From positions 40,807,717 through 40,871,716 of the forward strand of contig OZ020305.1 in the NCBI GenBank assembly GCA_963971305.1: a stretch of 64,000 nucleotides of DNA. Reading direction: 5' to 3'. The stretch is from Arcuatula senhousia. Taxonomy: Eukaryota; Mollusca; Bivalvia; Mytilida; Mytilidae. Position numbers and translations under genes: made by a program. The notes beneath the pieces were generated by a model that saw only the letters and a program-made list of their open reading frames with translations, did not search any database and was not told the origin of the DNA. Of the stretch, positions 44,612-56,786 are shown piece after piece (position 1 is the stretch's first letter; every line of letters starts with the position of its first letter).

Positions 44612-45879
44612 CACTTGGCCATAAGTTAGGGACCACCAAGTTTGAGTGATTTAAAAAAATGTGTAAATTATTACTTTATATAAAGCAAGATGTTGTGCTC
44701 AGATATTAATATTTATTGTATACTTTTACCCTTAAAATATTCAAATTTATGCAAGTTCCGATATTTAAATACCCGTTGCAAAAATGCTACCCCTATGCTT
44801 TAAAAAACCAAGTTTGGTTCGCTTTTAAAACTTTCCATCTCCATGTACACAGTGGACTGATTTTATCATTTAAGAAACACATTTCATAATGGTATAACAT
44901 TACCTTAAGGTTTTTGAATGATTTGTAGGTATTTGTCTGTTTAAAAGCTATGGAGCACAATTTTAAAATTCTATGGCAAGCATATGACCATAAAGAAACG
45001 CGTTAAACGTTTATGTGTGACCGGAAGTGCTTTAGAGAAAAAACGCCTGAAACAAACTTACAAGTGAAAATATGGAATATTTGTAGTAAATTCACCATGT
45101 TCTGGCCTCATTCTGGCAATTAACCTCTTTGGGATGGTTTCCTGTTGTTACAGTTTTACCTAGTAAAATCTCTAGAAATAAGCTTTTTTCACTATTTGTT
45201 GTGCTTTTATCATGTCAAAGTCACTAAATACCGTACGTGGTCATGCAAGATAATGATTGTTCACATAAATGACGGTTTTTCATTTGGTTTGTCGAGAGGT
45301 TTACTGATAATGACCTAAACAGGACCAAGCAAAACAAGAAAATGTTATCCTGGCAGCGCATTCGCAGTAAATGCAGGGTGCAAATTGACGAATATAACCG
45401 AACATGGTGTCATAAAAGCGAGATAAGTAACGCTTTCATTAAAAACCACCACCAATGCCTTAAGTAACACCCTTCATCATCGTGTATGTTATTAGGAGGC
45501 AATTTTAAAAAAGTAACCGGAAGTGCCAATGTCTTGCTCATTTCTAACAAGGTGCGCCGAATTCATGTCAACAAATGCCTTCCTCTTATCTCCCAAAAGG
45601 TTTCAACATGCTAGCATTTTACACCAGGCATTGTTGAGCTTTTAAACTCAAACTTTTTTGGCGTCAGATTTTTTGGGTTTTGTTCACTTTTTTCAAACTG
45701 GAATCAAATGGCACTATATGAATTTTTTTAATATCAAGTGGTAAATTTGTCTTCAAAATGTTCTAAAATTAGTACTTTACTTGGAAATTACTACCTATGC
45801 TTTAAAGTTTTGCCAATATTACACATCTAAAATGGTTCTTGATATAAAAAGGTGGTGGTCCCTAACTAATGGCCAAGTG
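44612..45879. mobile_element. Tc1/mariner-type non-autonomous element nested in the Ginger-like element
   Basis: The left end CACTTGGCCATAAGTTAGGG and the right end, its inverse CCCTAACTAATGGCCAAGTG, are TIRs of at least 26 bp with one mismatch; TA dinucleotides flank both ends (44610-44611 and 45880-45881). TA duplication and this terminal sequence style indicate Tc1/mariner. Length is 1268 bp; no intact transposase frame was found on either strand. It inserted next to the right TIR of the host element. Confidence 0.75.
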
Positions 45880-46068
45880 TATATGAAGGGGGAAAGCTCA
45901 GTATGGATTTGCGAAAAGGGGAAAATCTAGTATATACTCATTTTTCCTACCCGATTTTTAGGGGGGAAGAATCAGTATATACTGATATTTCCGGGGGGAA
46001 ATCTCAGTATATACTGATTCTTCCGGGGGGAAAGATGAGTAGGGGGAAAAACTAGTGTGTAACACCGG

Positions 46069-46258
46069 TCCCTACCCATTACTCATTTTCCAAGTGGCAG
46101 TCGGATCTGTCCTCCCCGATTGGCCTTGTGTTCCCCTTTCCTCCATTACATCATCGTTTCATGTTCAAATCGTCACCCCTTTCATGTTCATCTGCCCATC
46201 TGCCAAATATAGTCCAAATTGCGCTACATGGAAGTAAAGCAATAACTAACTAACAAAC
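46069..46258 (+). repeat. SINE-like element, right part after the Ginger-like insertion
   Basis: TCCCTACCCATTACTC, CTTGTGTTCCCC and TCATGTTCATCTGCCC continue the 3' half of the copy that starts at 40049. The end AAGTAAAGCAATAACTAAC replaces the (ACTC)n tail of the 56999 copy. Confidence 0.65.
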
Positions 46259-49212
46259 ATCAAAATTGCTCTGTCACAAAAGCGACCTGACACGGTGGCC
46301 AGGTAATAGTAGCTTTCCTGGTCGACTTTACGACAGGCTCAGCGCTAAGTGCTGTCAGCCTTTTTTTTTTTTTGCTTTTGCTAATGAAAAAAAAAGAAAT
46401 CTATTTTAAATTGTGTTGTTCTTATCCTCTTTAAAATTAAAATTCTCCCAAATGGAATAACAAAGGGAAAGAAAAACAATATTTTAATTTGAAATCAATT
46501 ATGCGTTCGTGCAATATTATTCTGAACAATTGGTCAGAAATACTCACAAAACAATTAAAAAACAATGATCAACACCACGAAGAATCCTTGTATAATTAAT
46601 TGTGGGGAAGAAAACAATTTAATTAGATCTCTTATGGGACTGAAATAGGGCGACATATGTGTGACAAAGCAGCACTTCTAATCTCTTCTTTTATGCAGAA
46701 AACCCCGTTTTATTGATGTTGAATAACAGTTGATAGAGGGATGACACTTTTAGCCACGGGAGTCACATCGAGGAGAGAATCACAGCTGTCATTTGTCAAA
46801 CCTTTAGTTACTGTAGTGAGATGCATTAGTAAAGAAGATCGAAATAATGCTATTATTCCAATATTAAACGAACAACCTTTATGGTAAAAAGCGTCCTGCC
46901 CTGCAATGGTGTTGACAAAATATTTCTAACATACTAGTAATAACGATTCGGCGTACCTCGTTTATTTAAAGCAAACTACTTTCTTTCCTCTTCTGTTTAT
47001 AAGAGACCCTTTATGCATATTTATGCATATACTGTCATTGCGTTCATCTGTAATTAGAGAATAGAATAACGGAGTAGTTGTATTTATGTTGCACTATGCA
47101 TTCTTTTGTTTATTTGTCGAATTAAAAAAACAACTGGGATGTTACTTGATCTTTAAGATTTACTCGGCTAAAGAAAGGGACAAAAACTTATTTGAGAACA
47201 TAATCACGATAATAAAAGTAATCTTCTTACAAGGTTTCGACAAATATCAATATCAACAAACGGAATATCATCTACACTGTTTTACATTAACTTTAAAATC
47301 GTAAATATCTAATTCTGAATTCTTAAAATATTTACTTGCATTAATCTCTCCTTAGGAAAATCCAGTTGCCACCTGCGGCAGAATCAGCCAATTAAGCAAC
47401 ATAACAGCTCCGCCCACGGAACGCCTATTGATGACTCTGTGAAAACAGTAATTGTGGGCTCTGTACATGGTCACACGTTTAAGCAAAGCTACAACAGAAC
47501 AACTAATAACTTAACAGTGTAAATGAAGGAGTAGGGCCACCATAGACTATAGGTTTGCGCTCTGTCCTTCCGTCCGTCTTTCGTGCATCAATTTTCCGAA
47601 CTTTTTTCTAAACGTTTATAGACAAGAGAGGATATGGTTGTCACCATATCCAGTGATAACCCGATCAAGACCGTGAAGAATTTTCTAATTATGTATATTT
47701 CTGTTTCATATGTAGACCTGTTAATTAAATAGTCTTGTCTTTGGTTTTATATATATTTTTTAAGTTATAAGTATTTGTTTTAGTAACAGGTTCCTTTGTT
47801 ATTATATAATTGATGAAAGAATACGGAGTAAATAAACATGAGACTATAACACATATGCCAGTTATATTGTCGACCCAACTGCAATTAATTTTTATGAGCT
47901 ATATGGCAATTTCGGAATGTTATTCCTCATCAGCAGCACTAGAAGCATGCAAAAGTCCGAAAGGGTAGAGACAAAACCAGCAAACACAGGAAAACCACGA
48001 TTCCAAAAGATGTTTAAAAGTATAAAACCAAACGTACTAATCCAAAAGTAATATAGCTAAGGGCAAAACATGGAGGGATTTAGATTTTACATGAATTAAG
48101 ATAACAGTTATTATAAACAAATTGTGTACTCGCGTATATCTCAATGGTTCACTAAAAGAAAATTATTGTGTCTGACAATATAAAATTTGCCCAAAAAGAA
48201 TTGAACTAAGCTGCTCATCATGCTCATAAATAATTTCACCATTCCCATTGTAAACATTATGCTATAGGAATAAAACCATGACTCCCCCCTTTATTTTAGA
48301 TAATAAATCCAAGTATTAAAATTTTGCATAAATAAAACACGTGGGACCATCGCTTAATGATGTCTCTATTTATATCCGGGATTTATATATAAACAAGGAA
48401 GTAGATCGATACATCTAATCACAAATGCTATGTTTTATAGTCAATTTAAGTTGTTCAAAGTTCATAATCACTTTGGAGTACTACATTTTGAACAGATAAT
48501 TTCAAAAAATTAACAATTGAAAAGTAAAATCTTAAACTACATGTTGAAGAGGTTAATGAACAATGCAAAAATTTATCTCTTAAAAATGGCGACGTTCGAG
48601 TGAAGCTTCGTAGACTTCTTTTACATATTACTACATTCGTAGCTTCAATGCATATAAATGTTTGATATTTACTATAATACAAACTCATATTTGAATAAAT
48701 TAATAATCATACGAAAATCAATTTCCAGAATATTTTCATCTGTTCATTAATTAACGTTTTGCAATGTCTTATGCAGGAATATATTTTTACGCGCATTAAT
48801 ATTTACAAAACATGTAATGCGAACCCGAAGACAATTATAACCCCTATACTAAGTAGTTAGGCGTAGATTTCGGGTTATGATAATGAACTTATTTTTGGTA
48901 TGTGAGTTTACTATGATAAGTTACAGATCAATTTCCAGTTTCGTCCCGAACCACAAATTTTTGGCCCTTTGAACTTTGAAAATTCGCTAAAATTTCAGTT
49001 TTCCGCACTTTTTTCTAACCGCTTATAGATAATGAACAGGGTTTTTAGTATATGAGTTTACCATAATGAGTTACATATCAAGTTTGAGTTTCGTGCCGGT
49101 CTGCAAACTTTACGGGAGTTATGGTCTTTCGAACTTTGAAAATTCACTAAATATCAGTTTTCCGCACTTCTTCTAAAACGCTTATTGGTAATGAACTGAT
49201 TTTTGTATGCGA
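46259..49212. other. Upstream flank of Vax, nothing coding recognised
   Basis: A retroelement-family scrap (AAAAGTCCGAAAGGGTAGAG) lies at 47950-48000, and two related blocks with AGTTTTCCGCACTT occur at about 48960-49020 and 49130-49180. The parts at 46630-46830 and 47340-47500 are less AT-rich and free of recognised repeats; regulatory function is possible but unsupported. No gene was found. Confidence 0.4.
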
Positions 49213-49475
49213 GTTTGAACCATAAAAATGAGTGAGTGAGTGAGTGTAACACTACATAGGAGATCATATAGGCTATATAAAGGCGAAGAACATGAAATGG
49301 CAATGGGAAATATGCGTTTGGGTGCATTGGAAATAATTGGGCAGTAAATTCTGAAGACCACAAGAAAAGGGGAAATTTGGATAGGGACGGAACAGTTAGC
49401 CTAAACATAGGCAGCAGGGCCAATCGTGCCCTTGCTCTATAAAGATCACTGCTGCAGGTCCTTGCAAGAGTTAGG
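49213..49475 (-). repeat. SINE-like element (GTGCGGGG family), inverted 3' part with tail
   Basis: It starts with the reverse-complemented tail (GAGTGAGTGAGTGAGTG) and then carries AACATGAAATGGCAATGGG, GAAGACCACAAGAAAAGG and GGTCCTTGCAAGAG, the inverse of the 3' half of the family. Confidence 0.6.
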
Positions 49476-50037
49476 ATTACAAATACCAAAACGCGGGTAT
49501 AAACGGTTAATTTGGATATGCTATATATCGATATTTCAAGGAGTAACCTCTCATCAGTAGCATTTAAACCAAAACATTGGAAGGTCAAAATCCCAAACAG
49601 TTGAAAACGAAAAGTACTCAAAACCAAAACTTTCGAACAAGGAAGCCAAATCCAGCACCGAGGATATCGACCATGTGCATTACAAGGAAAGAAACCTGGT
49701 GTTTTCATCAATTTTGAATTTAACTATCGGAAATTTCTGCGACAATATATTAGAAATTTTATGGTAATTCGTGTCAGACAAGTCTGACTACCAGGCTTGT
49801 GATTACCCTCGGGGACCTCTGGTCCACCAGCAGCGCTTTTCGCCCAGTGGTTTCAAAATTACAAATACCAAAACGCGGGTATAAACGGTTAATTTGGATA
49901 TGCTATGTATCGATATTTCAAGGAGTAACCTCTCATCAGTAGCATTTAAACCAAAACATTGGAAGGTCAAAATCCCAAACAGTTGAAAACGAAAAGTACT
50001 CAAAACCAAAACGTTCGAACAAGGAAGCCAAATCCAG
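49476..50037. repeat. Direct duplication of a 180-bp block
   Basis: The block 49476-49654 (ATTACAAATACCAAAACGCGGG ... GGAAGCCAAATCCAG) recurs almost unchanged at 49858-50037. Only about three differences were noticed. The 200-bp spacer (49655-49857) has no second copy. The block includes ACCTCTCATCAGTAGCATTT and resembles the dispersed family at 26930. Confidence 0.7.
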
Positions 50038-50074
50038 ACCGTTGGATCTGCTGCAGTAGGCATAATTTGCAAAT

Positions 50075-50245
50075 TTTATAACTATCTCTTTTTTTTGCCA
50101 CAGGCAGTCAAAACTCGTTTTCTCGCTTGGCCCTGTGTCCCTATTATCATTCCATGTTCATTTTATGACCTATTTGATGTCGATCTGTCTGATAAATCCG
50201 GTTCTATGCTTCTTGAGAGTAAACTCTTAAACTAACTGGGTGACA
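50075..50245 (+). repeat. SINE-like element (GTGCGGGG family), 3' fragment
   Basis: GGCCCTGTGTCCCTATTATC, TTCCATGTTCATTTTATGACC and ATCTGTCTGATAAATCCGG match the 3' region seen at 46120-46220 and 57320-57440 with divergence. Confidence 0.45.
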
Positions 50246-50695
50246 AAAATCAAGCGAACAACAATTATTAGTACTCAGTTTGTCATATGATTGTGGGAGG
50301 CATTGAACAGAAAAGACCTAGGAATAATTGTATTTTTTTTCAATTGTTGTGCAATACCCAGTTCCGAAAAACTATTTAATATTATGACATTTTTGGATTA
50401 TGCAATAAATTGCGCTATGGAGTCTAATTTTTGTTTCATTGATTGTTTTCTCTAGAATTTATTTGCCCTTATTTATATAAAAGGGCAAATAAAATGGTGG
50501 AATTAAAATGTCTGTTAAATTCTTTTCGTAGTGCCTAATTGATTGAACAAATACATTAAATATAGGCGTATCTAACTATTATAAGAGAAGCTAAAATAGA
50601 AAGTATCCGATTTACAAGGGGTGGGAATTAAAGAATGACGAATTTAACATAATCAGTGGGACCTCCTACTATTTCTGTCAAACCTGATTCTAATC

Positions 50696-50713
50696 TTAAT
50701 TGTCAATTAATTG
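50696..50713. promoter_or_regulatory. Paired homeodomain-type sites upstream of Vax
   Basis: The sequence TTAATTGTCAATTAATTG contains two TAATTG cores, the second in the exact palindrome CAATTAATTG, 265 bp upstream of the Vax start codon. TAATTG/TAATTA cores are bound by many ANTP-class homeodomains, so auto- or cross-regulation is conceivable. Such cores are frequent in AT-rich DNA, so confidence is low. Confidence 0.2.
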
Positions 50714-50977
50714 CAGAGAAAATGTGAATCCTTAAAGTATCAAATTGATTTTCTTTGAAACGTTTCAACTCGTCAAAAAGGGAAAAGTGAAAGTTTTCGT
50801 GGCATATCTAAATTCATTCAATTCGGCATCCGGTCTGAGTCTTTAGATGTATAGTTTCTTAATAGTTAGGTCAAGTAGGATGCTGGCATTCCCTTTCAAG
50901 CATTTGATTTTAGTTTCTAATTAGATGACAAATTTAAAAATACTTTTTAAGTGATAACTTTTGAAGATATAAAAAAG

Positions 50978-51065
50978 ATGACAGAAAACAGATTTTATTA
51001 CGAAAGTGACACAGAAGAAGTTCCTAGACATTATCCAGATTATTGCAGAACTATTACCGTAAAAG
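50978..51065 (+). CDS. Vax homeobox gene, exon 1 (start codon)
   Basis: The whole gene is 50978-51065, 59257-59444 and 60005-60214, joining in frame to 486 nt and a 161-aa nuclear transcription factor. Exon 1 encodes 29 residues plus one base: MTENRFYYESDTEEVPRHYP, then DYCRTITVK. The ATG is the first after an in-frame TAA at 50948, and the exon ends AAAAG/GTAAG, a consensus donor. PDYCR followed across the splice by a D-x-x-G-S-V-K-E-L-V-x-P-K pattern matches the segment just before the homeodomain in vertebrate VAX1/VAX2 ([24 protein letters not shown], from family knowledge). The N-terminus is much shorter than in vertebrates. Vax genes pattern ventral forebrain and eye in vertebrates; the role in molluscs is not shown by sequence. 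Confidence 0.9.
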
Positions 51066-52399
51066 GTAAGATTATATGTAAGGTTTTGTATATTTTTTCC
51101 GAGTAAATATTTATGGCATTTATTGTTGTTTTCAATTTTGTAGCTGCATAGAGCAGTATAATATGCCAAAATTTATTTTATTTTCAAATTGTTTTAATTT
51201 AATCTAATTAGTAAATTTTCAATAAGTTTAATAGTGCATGTTCACTTATAACCTTAACCAATTTATCATTATCATTATCGCCTTTGATTATAAAACGAGT
51301 TACAACTATAGAACTATATGAAAAGGCAAAAAAGAATATTTTAATTTATATTTATTTACTATAAACAAGCATTGCATGCACATTTTTTTTCAATTTTAAG
51401 TGTTTGTTTTATTATTATTCGAAACTTCCAACAAGCACAGTATTTCAGACAAAAACATTGATTTGCTAGGTTTAACGAGTGTTTCACCTGTCAAAGAATC
51501 ACCAGAAGAGCTTTAGCCAAAATGTTGAAATACAACATTTTTAAAAAGTCAAAAATGGACCCAGATTTTGACTAAGATCACTCTTGCCTAGGGTAGGAAG
51601 AACCACTATCTCGAAGGCTAGATTATAATTCTAATGACTTAAATTTGTTTCTTAAAAGAAATAGTTCTGCACTGCTGTAGATATTTTCCTTTTTCAAAAA
51701 TTCAATATAAAAAATTGACTTGCCTTTTTTAACAGTATCAAAAATTTCTTTTCCGTTAATTAGAATCTTTTTCAGAGTAAATAATTGTAATTCTCTATAA
51801 ATTTTAATACAAAGCAATTTAAAAGGAAATATAATAGTTGAGAAAAAATATAAGGGACTTGCACTTAACGATTTGAGAAAATTAATTGAATCTCCAACTT
51901 GTAAGATTTCAAGTGGTTTGTACTAAGTTATTTGAAGTAGATGGCCCCGCTGAGGTCCTTTTGGATTTGTCAATTATTAAGAGTTAATCTGGTCAATAAA
52001 ATGATTTCAAGATGAATCAAATACATCCAGTTCTACCATAGCTATTGTGAGATGTTAATTCCGGTAAAAATCATCGTTTAGTGCATGTACATCGCTTTTT
52101 TTCCATGTTCGATCAGAAAAAAGAAATGTTGGAATAAAAATATTAAAGGGTGGTTGAAGGCAGCTGAATTTAATAAACATAGATTGAAAAAATGAGAATG
52201 GGAAGTAAAGCCCCTCTTTATATTTTGTTAACTAATTGGACTTTTTTTTTGTTTTGCGCCTGATTCAACTGAAATAGTAAAAAAATGCATTTAACATTTG
52301 CTACCTTGAGAGCTCTACTACTCTTCTAATTGGGGATGCGCCTTGTAGGACTAAAAAACAATCCTCTTTTGATAAATTTTATATAAACGTAATTGAAGA

Positions 52400-52500
52400 T
52401 TAGAATAGGTGTACGCAACACAACCTACATATATCAGCGAAAATTAAAAGAAATCCACAATGGAAAACAGTCAGCAGTAATGGTCGCTGTTCGCTGTTTT
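52400..52500 (-). repeat. SINE-like 3' module (family of 32178), inverted
   Basis: GTGTACGCAACACAACCTAC ... ATCCACAATGGAAAACAGTC is the inverse of 24690-24775 and 32415-32495. Confidence 0.55.
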
Positions 52501-52989
52501 GCAACTGGCAATAGATTAAAATTGTAATGCTCATTTTTCATAACCTTCCTTAAAAAGTTTCAATGAAAGACATTCCAGTACAAAAATCTTCCTTAATTTC
52601 TTTTGGCTGCTCAATTTATACATTGGTAAATGTTTTTGGTCGTCAACCCACATGTTTAACAATCGAGGGTAGGGCGAAATCTGCACGAAAATTGCAAAGT
52701 GTCTCAATGAAAGGAAGGTTCCAACCTCACCCCCTCACATTACGGATCCTCCACTGGTTAGACCAAATAAAAAATAAGTGTGTTTCTAGTTTCCCTACCA
52801 ACCCTAGTTTTTTCATGTCGACCCTAGACTATTAAGTACCATTTTTTTCTTAGGCACCGTTAAACTTGACACTTACTCCCTTTATATGTATTCAAGGTAA
52901 AGATAATTATTGCCTACATAACGATCCTATTTTGGGGCATGAAGCCAAAAACACGCTTACTTTTTTGGTCTTATTCTCAATTTGGCTAT

Positions 52990-53170
52990 ATCTGCGAGAT
53001 GCACATGAAAGGGTTGATAAAATGAACATGTAATGATGATGATATATTTGAAATGGGGACACAAGACCATTCAAGGATAAAAATTTCGAATCCCACTAGG
53101 ATAGGACAATTTGTCCCTGCTGGTCCTATCCTTGTTGCGACCTTCAATGTATAAAGTATAGTGGGAAACA
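52990..53170 (-). repeat. SINE-like element (GTGCGGGG family), inverted fragment
   Basis: GCACATGAAAGGGTTGATAAAATG..ACATG and GGGGACACAAGACCATT are the reverse complement of the 3' part of the family. Confidence 0.45.
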
Positions 53171-53499
53171 TTGTTGTTGTAACAAAATTTACGCCATGAT
53201 TTTAAAAATAACATCCTGAAATACAGCCAAAATTATGTATGTTAAAATGTTATTAATTATAACCATGAGCAACAAAATAGCTTCTCATAGATGCTTGAGT
53301 ATTTATTTTGTAAAGAATATATTACATGTACTCAAATTATTGAAGTGGTAAACTAGATAATACTGATGGAAAATTTTTTCGAAAGCTTCCAAAGAATTAC
53401 ACATTTATAATTGCATAATTTCGCTAGACCGTCATTTTAAATACAACTTGGCAAAAAATAATAAATTTATAATGTTTGTCAAGTAAATTTCAACTTTGT

Positions 53500-53612
53500 A
53501 TGCCCCATCTACGAAAGTAGGGGTCATATAGTGTTCGGGTCTGTTCGTCTGCCCGTCCCAAATTGCGAGATGATGCATTATGTCTTTTGGACATGTTCTA
53601 ATTGAAAAAGTT
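53500..53612. repeat. MITE-like repeat with TGCCCCAT end, copy 2
   Basis: TGCCCCATCTACGAAAGTAGG ... ATGATGCATTATGTCTTTTGG matches 27880-28000. The inner terminal inverted repeat is partly degraded (ATGATGCA instead of ATGGGGCA). Confidence 0.55.
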
Positions 53613-55149
53613 ATTAATTCACATTTATTCATTTTTATTTTCAATAAGAAATTTTAATATGGAGTAGGCATTGCCTAAATGCGAGCATAGCTAAAAGGGA
53701 CTATGTTTTGTGTTCTTATTCATGCGCAGGGGAATTTTAGTCTTGGCTGACTTGTTTGTGCGTTTATTTTTTTTATGCGGCTTTGCGGGGGCATTTTACT
53801 CTTGGAAGACTTGTTTGTGATCTTATTCATGTAGGGGAAATTAAAAGTCTTGTTTGTGTTTGTACCCTTGTCATAGCAAAAAGTGTGAATTAGTGGACAG
53901 AAATTATTTTTGTGATGGATCTACTCCGGGCATCTACTCAAGTTGGATATTCAGAATCAGAAGCAGACGAACATTGTAGTGCACGACCTTCGGTTCACTT
54001 TAATTACACAAAATTCATAAGTTTATTTGGTAAACAAGTTTTTCCATTTCTAACAATCTTTTTCATATATATTTTTCATTCATGTTTTGTTCTAAATGTC
54101 ACATTCAGGGCTATCGCTCTCATTTAATTTCCAATGTTTCCATTTGCTTATTTTGGGGCAAGATGATATAGGGCGATTAAGCTTCGAGACACGTTAGTTT
54201 CGTACGTGCATATAACCAAGACGAAACAAGCAGCTTATGTGTAGCTATTATTTTAAGGATATTATTTTCTTGTAAAAAGCGCAATTTATTATTTTTTTAA
54301 GCATCATTTCTTTTCTTATAAATTATTTTAACATTCACTCCGGCCCTGTGAAAATAATAACCCTTTCCGGACCATAAAAAAATCTAAATCAGCATTAGCA
54401 AATTTCTCGCGGAAACAAATACCGTAGAGCTCTCCGCTCGAGCGGGCACTTCGTGCCAGCTTGCGAGCTTTGCTCGCTATGAATTAAAGGTGCTCTGATA
54501 TCTTGTCCTTTACATTTTGATGGTCTAACGATTAATTTTTTTAATTTTTTGTTTTTGTTTGTACATGTATTAAACAACGACATTTCAGCTTTATTCAATC
54601 TGACTGGTTGTATTCAAAGTTAACATTCAATCTTGGTTTGATTTTTAATAACATGAAGTAATGCATTAAGACAACAGGCATTTTAAGTTCTTCAAAATTC
54701 CTGAACGCTACAAATATTTCAAGGTTTTATAAGAGCAACATCGCGAAAATAAATCACACCGTAACTGTTTAGTTGGTTAGTCCATAAATCTTACAGGCAC
54801 GTCACCGATTTGTACAGAATAGGGCGAAGCATTCGTGAGAAAACACCGGTTTGGTTTTGTCATGATACAAAATGTCAAACAGCATACACCAGTGTCCCAA
54901 TGTGTGTTGATAATTTTATCTCGACGCAAACCTAACGCTTAAAAATGGCCAAAAGCAAATGGTGAATGCACGGCCCACATCAGCGTTCAACTTTTCCTTA
55001 AGAGTTCGACCAAGAATGCTAGTACTCTGGTAGCCGTATTAGATCCATTTGCCCACCTAGCTATGTAGATGGTTAAATGAGATAACTGACCGCACAAACC
55101 ATAGCATTGCACTGTATGAAAAAAAAACATCTCTGCTGGTTCCAATATG

Positions 55150-55340
55150 ATAAGGAAACTTCTTATTTCATTGTTGTAACAAGCAGAAATGGCTTACCTT
55201 TCGGAGCACATGAGTTGCTGGTCGCTGTTCGGTTGATTTTTGTTTTGTCTGTTACTCCGTATTGCTTTCGTTTGTGTTTAGCGATTTTGTCTTTGCTTTT
55301 GTGAACTTTTGATATTCAAATGTCCCATTTATACCTAATT
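55150..55340 (+). repeat. Retroelement-like 3'-end family fragment in Vax intron 1
   Basis: CTTACCTTTCGGAGCACATGAG, GGTCGCTGTTCGGTTGATTTT and AACTTTTGATATTCAAATGTCCC follow the order seen at 37935-38095. Confidence 0.5.
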
Positions 55341-56786
55341 GATTTTCACCATCATTGCACGTTCATCATGTCAAATAATAAAGCAATGACAATCATATTG
55401 ATAATAACTTAACTAAATTATAGAAAAATATTAACTTAAATAAAAAGATAATAAAACTGTAATTGCACAAAACTTTTTAAAAAGTAGCAATACTAAAATC
55501 AAACCTACTTTTTGTAAAAGAAAAGAACTTTTCCGTTTAATTTATAAGTATAGATACAAATATTAGTTGAGATATACTCTAATAAAACAATTTTAAAACA
55601 CATATTTTGGTTCAATAAAATAACATTAACTTTCAAAACATTAATGTGCTTGTCACCTATTTGGGAACCCCGACAATGTATTTTGGGTCAGATGTTTGTA
55701 TGCATAATCACGTCGACTTGTATATGGTTAAATTATCCAGAAGAAACATGTATCACCATGCAAGAACATTTGAAATAAACAAACTACAAATTCAATTCAT
55801 TTAATAAAATTTATTCTAAAACATCAATCCCACATATAATAACACTTTTAAATGATCTTCTTTCATTCATAATCATTGGATATGTTAATCCAAATTATGT
55901 TTGAAGCCTAAACTATAATAAAGTGACGATTACCCTAACAATTGCCCGCCGCAGTTTGACAAACCAAGTATCAAATACCTACTATTATAATATAATTATT
56001 TTCGCCTAATTAGTAGGATTTCTGTCTCGATCTTAAACCACGGTATAGACCAATGAATGGGAAATATTAGAAACTGACAGAAGAACCAGTTATTATGGTC
56101 TATCAGATTTCTTCTCCGATATTATTCATATGATTTACCAATTAAATTTAAGAGTGTGTGGTAAATTCATAATTCAATAAACTTGGTGGCACAATATGAA
56201 ATTATTTCTATAATTGTAATATCAAAATATTTGTTTGAATTGATATTTAATATTCTATACAAATATAAATAGTGATTGAACTTATTACTCTCTCAAGAAT
56301 AATTTTTATGTCGATATTGATTTGTTTGTGAGTGTTCCGTTATTTACATGCGTGAATTCATGAATAAGAGCGGCCCGATTAAGAGCACGGTCGTTATACT
56401 TGTCCTGCGACAACATGTTTTCTACCGATTTTTCTGCTTGTTTTCTACCGATGATCCTTGTTTTCTACCGATTGTTTTTTTAGAAATATGAAAAATAACG
56501 CTTATTTTTAACATTTGAATACATCCTATGGGAGAAAATGCAATAAATGATCGTTTATTTGTTAAAGAGTCATTTGCTTTTTCATATAACTAACAGGTTT
56601 AAGAAATTTGATATGTCCTGGTTTTCTACCGATTAGGTATGTTCTTGACTGTGTTTTCTACAGATGAGTCCTTGATTTCTACCGATGATATAATTTCATA
56701 TAACTACACATTTTGGTTGTTTCTAAAGGCATACATACACCGTAAATGATTGTGTTGTACAGTGAAGTTTCATCATACTGTTGTAT

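Larger units (their letters stand above)
40525..46064. mobile_element. Ginger-like DNA transposon (5540 bp, non-autonomous or rearranged)
   Basis: The element begins TGTTACATACTAG and ends CTAGTGTGTAACA, with CCGG duplicated exactly at 40521-40524 and 46065-46068. TIRs extend about 190 bp each and consist of repeats about 33 bp long, of the type TTTCCCCCCGGAA followed by an AGTATATACT palindrome. Removing the element and one CCGG rejoins the host SINE in register with its intact relative at 57270-57310. TGTNR termini with CCGG or CCGT duplications are described for Ginger transposons, whose transposase resembles Gypsy integrase. No integrase-like frame was found inside. The interior holds pearl-like copy D, an SGNH-like ORF and a Tc1/mariner-type MITE. 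Superfamily assignment is therefore by ends only. Confidence 0.75.

Noticed and set aside
44612..45879. Decayed Tc1 transposase inside the TA-flanked element
   Set aside because: A stretch resembling IPKRLIARMRP can be read on the minus strand near 45100, but it is too short and frame-broken to support a transposase call.
53912..54127. Possible extra Vax or antisense exon with a protein-like start (MDLLRASTQVGYSESEADEH)
   Set aside because: The first 35 residues look coding, but the frame continues into AT-rich hydrophobic sequence, there is no consensus donor, and exons 1 and 2 join in frame without it.
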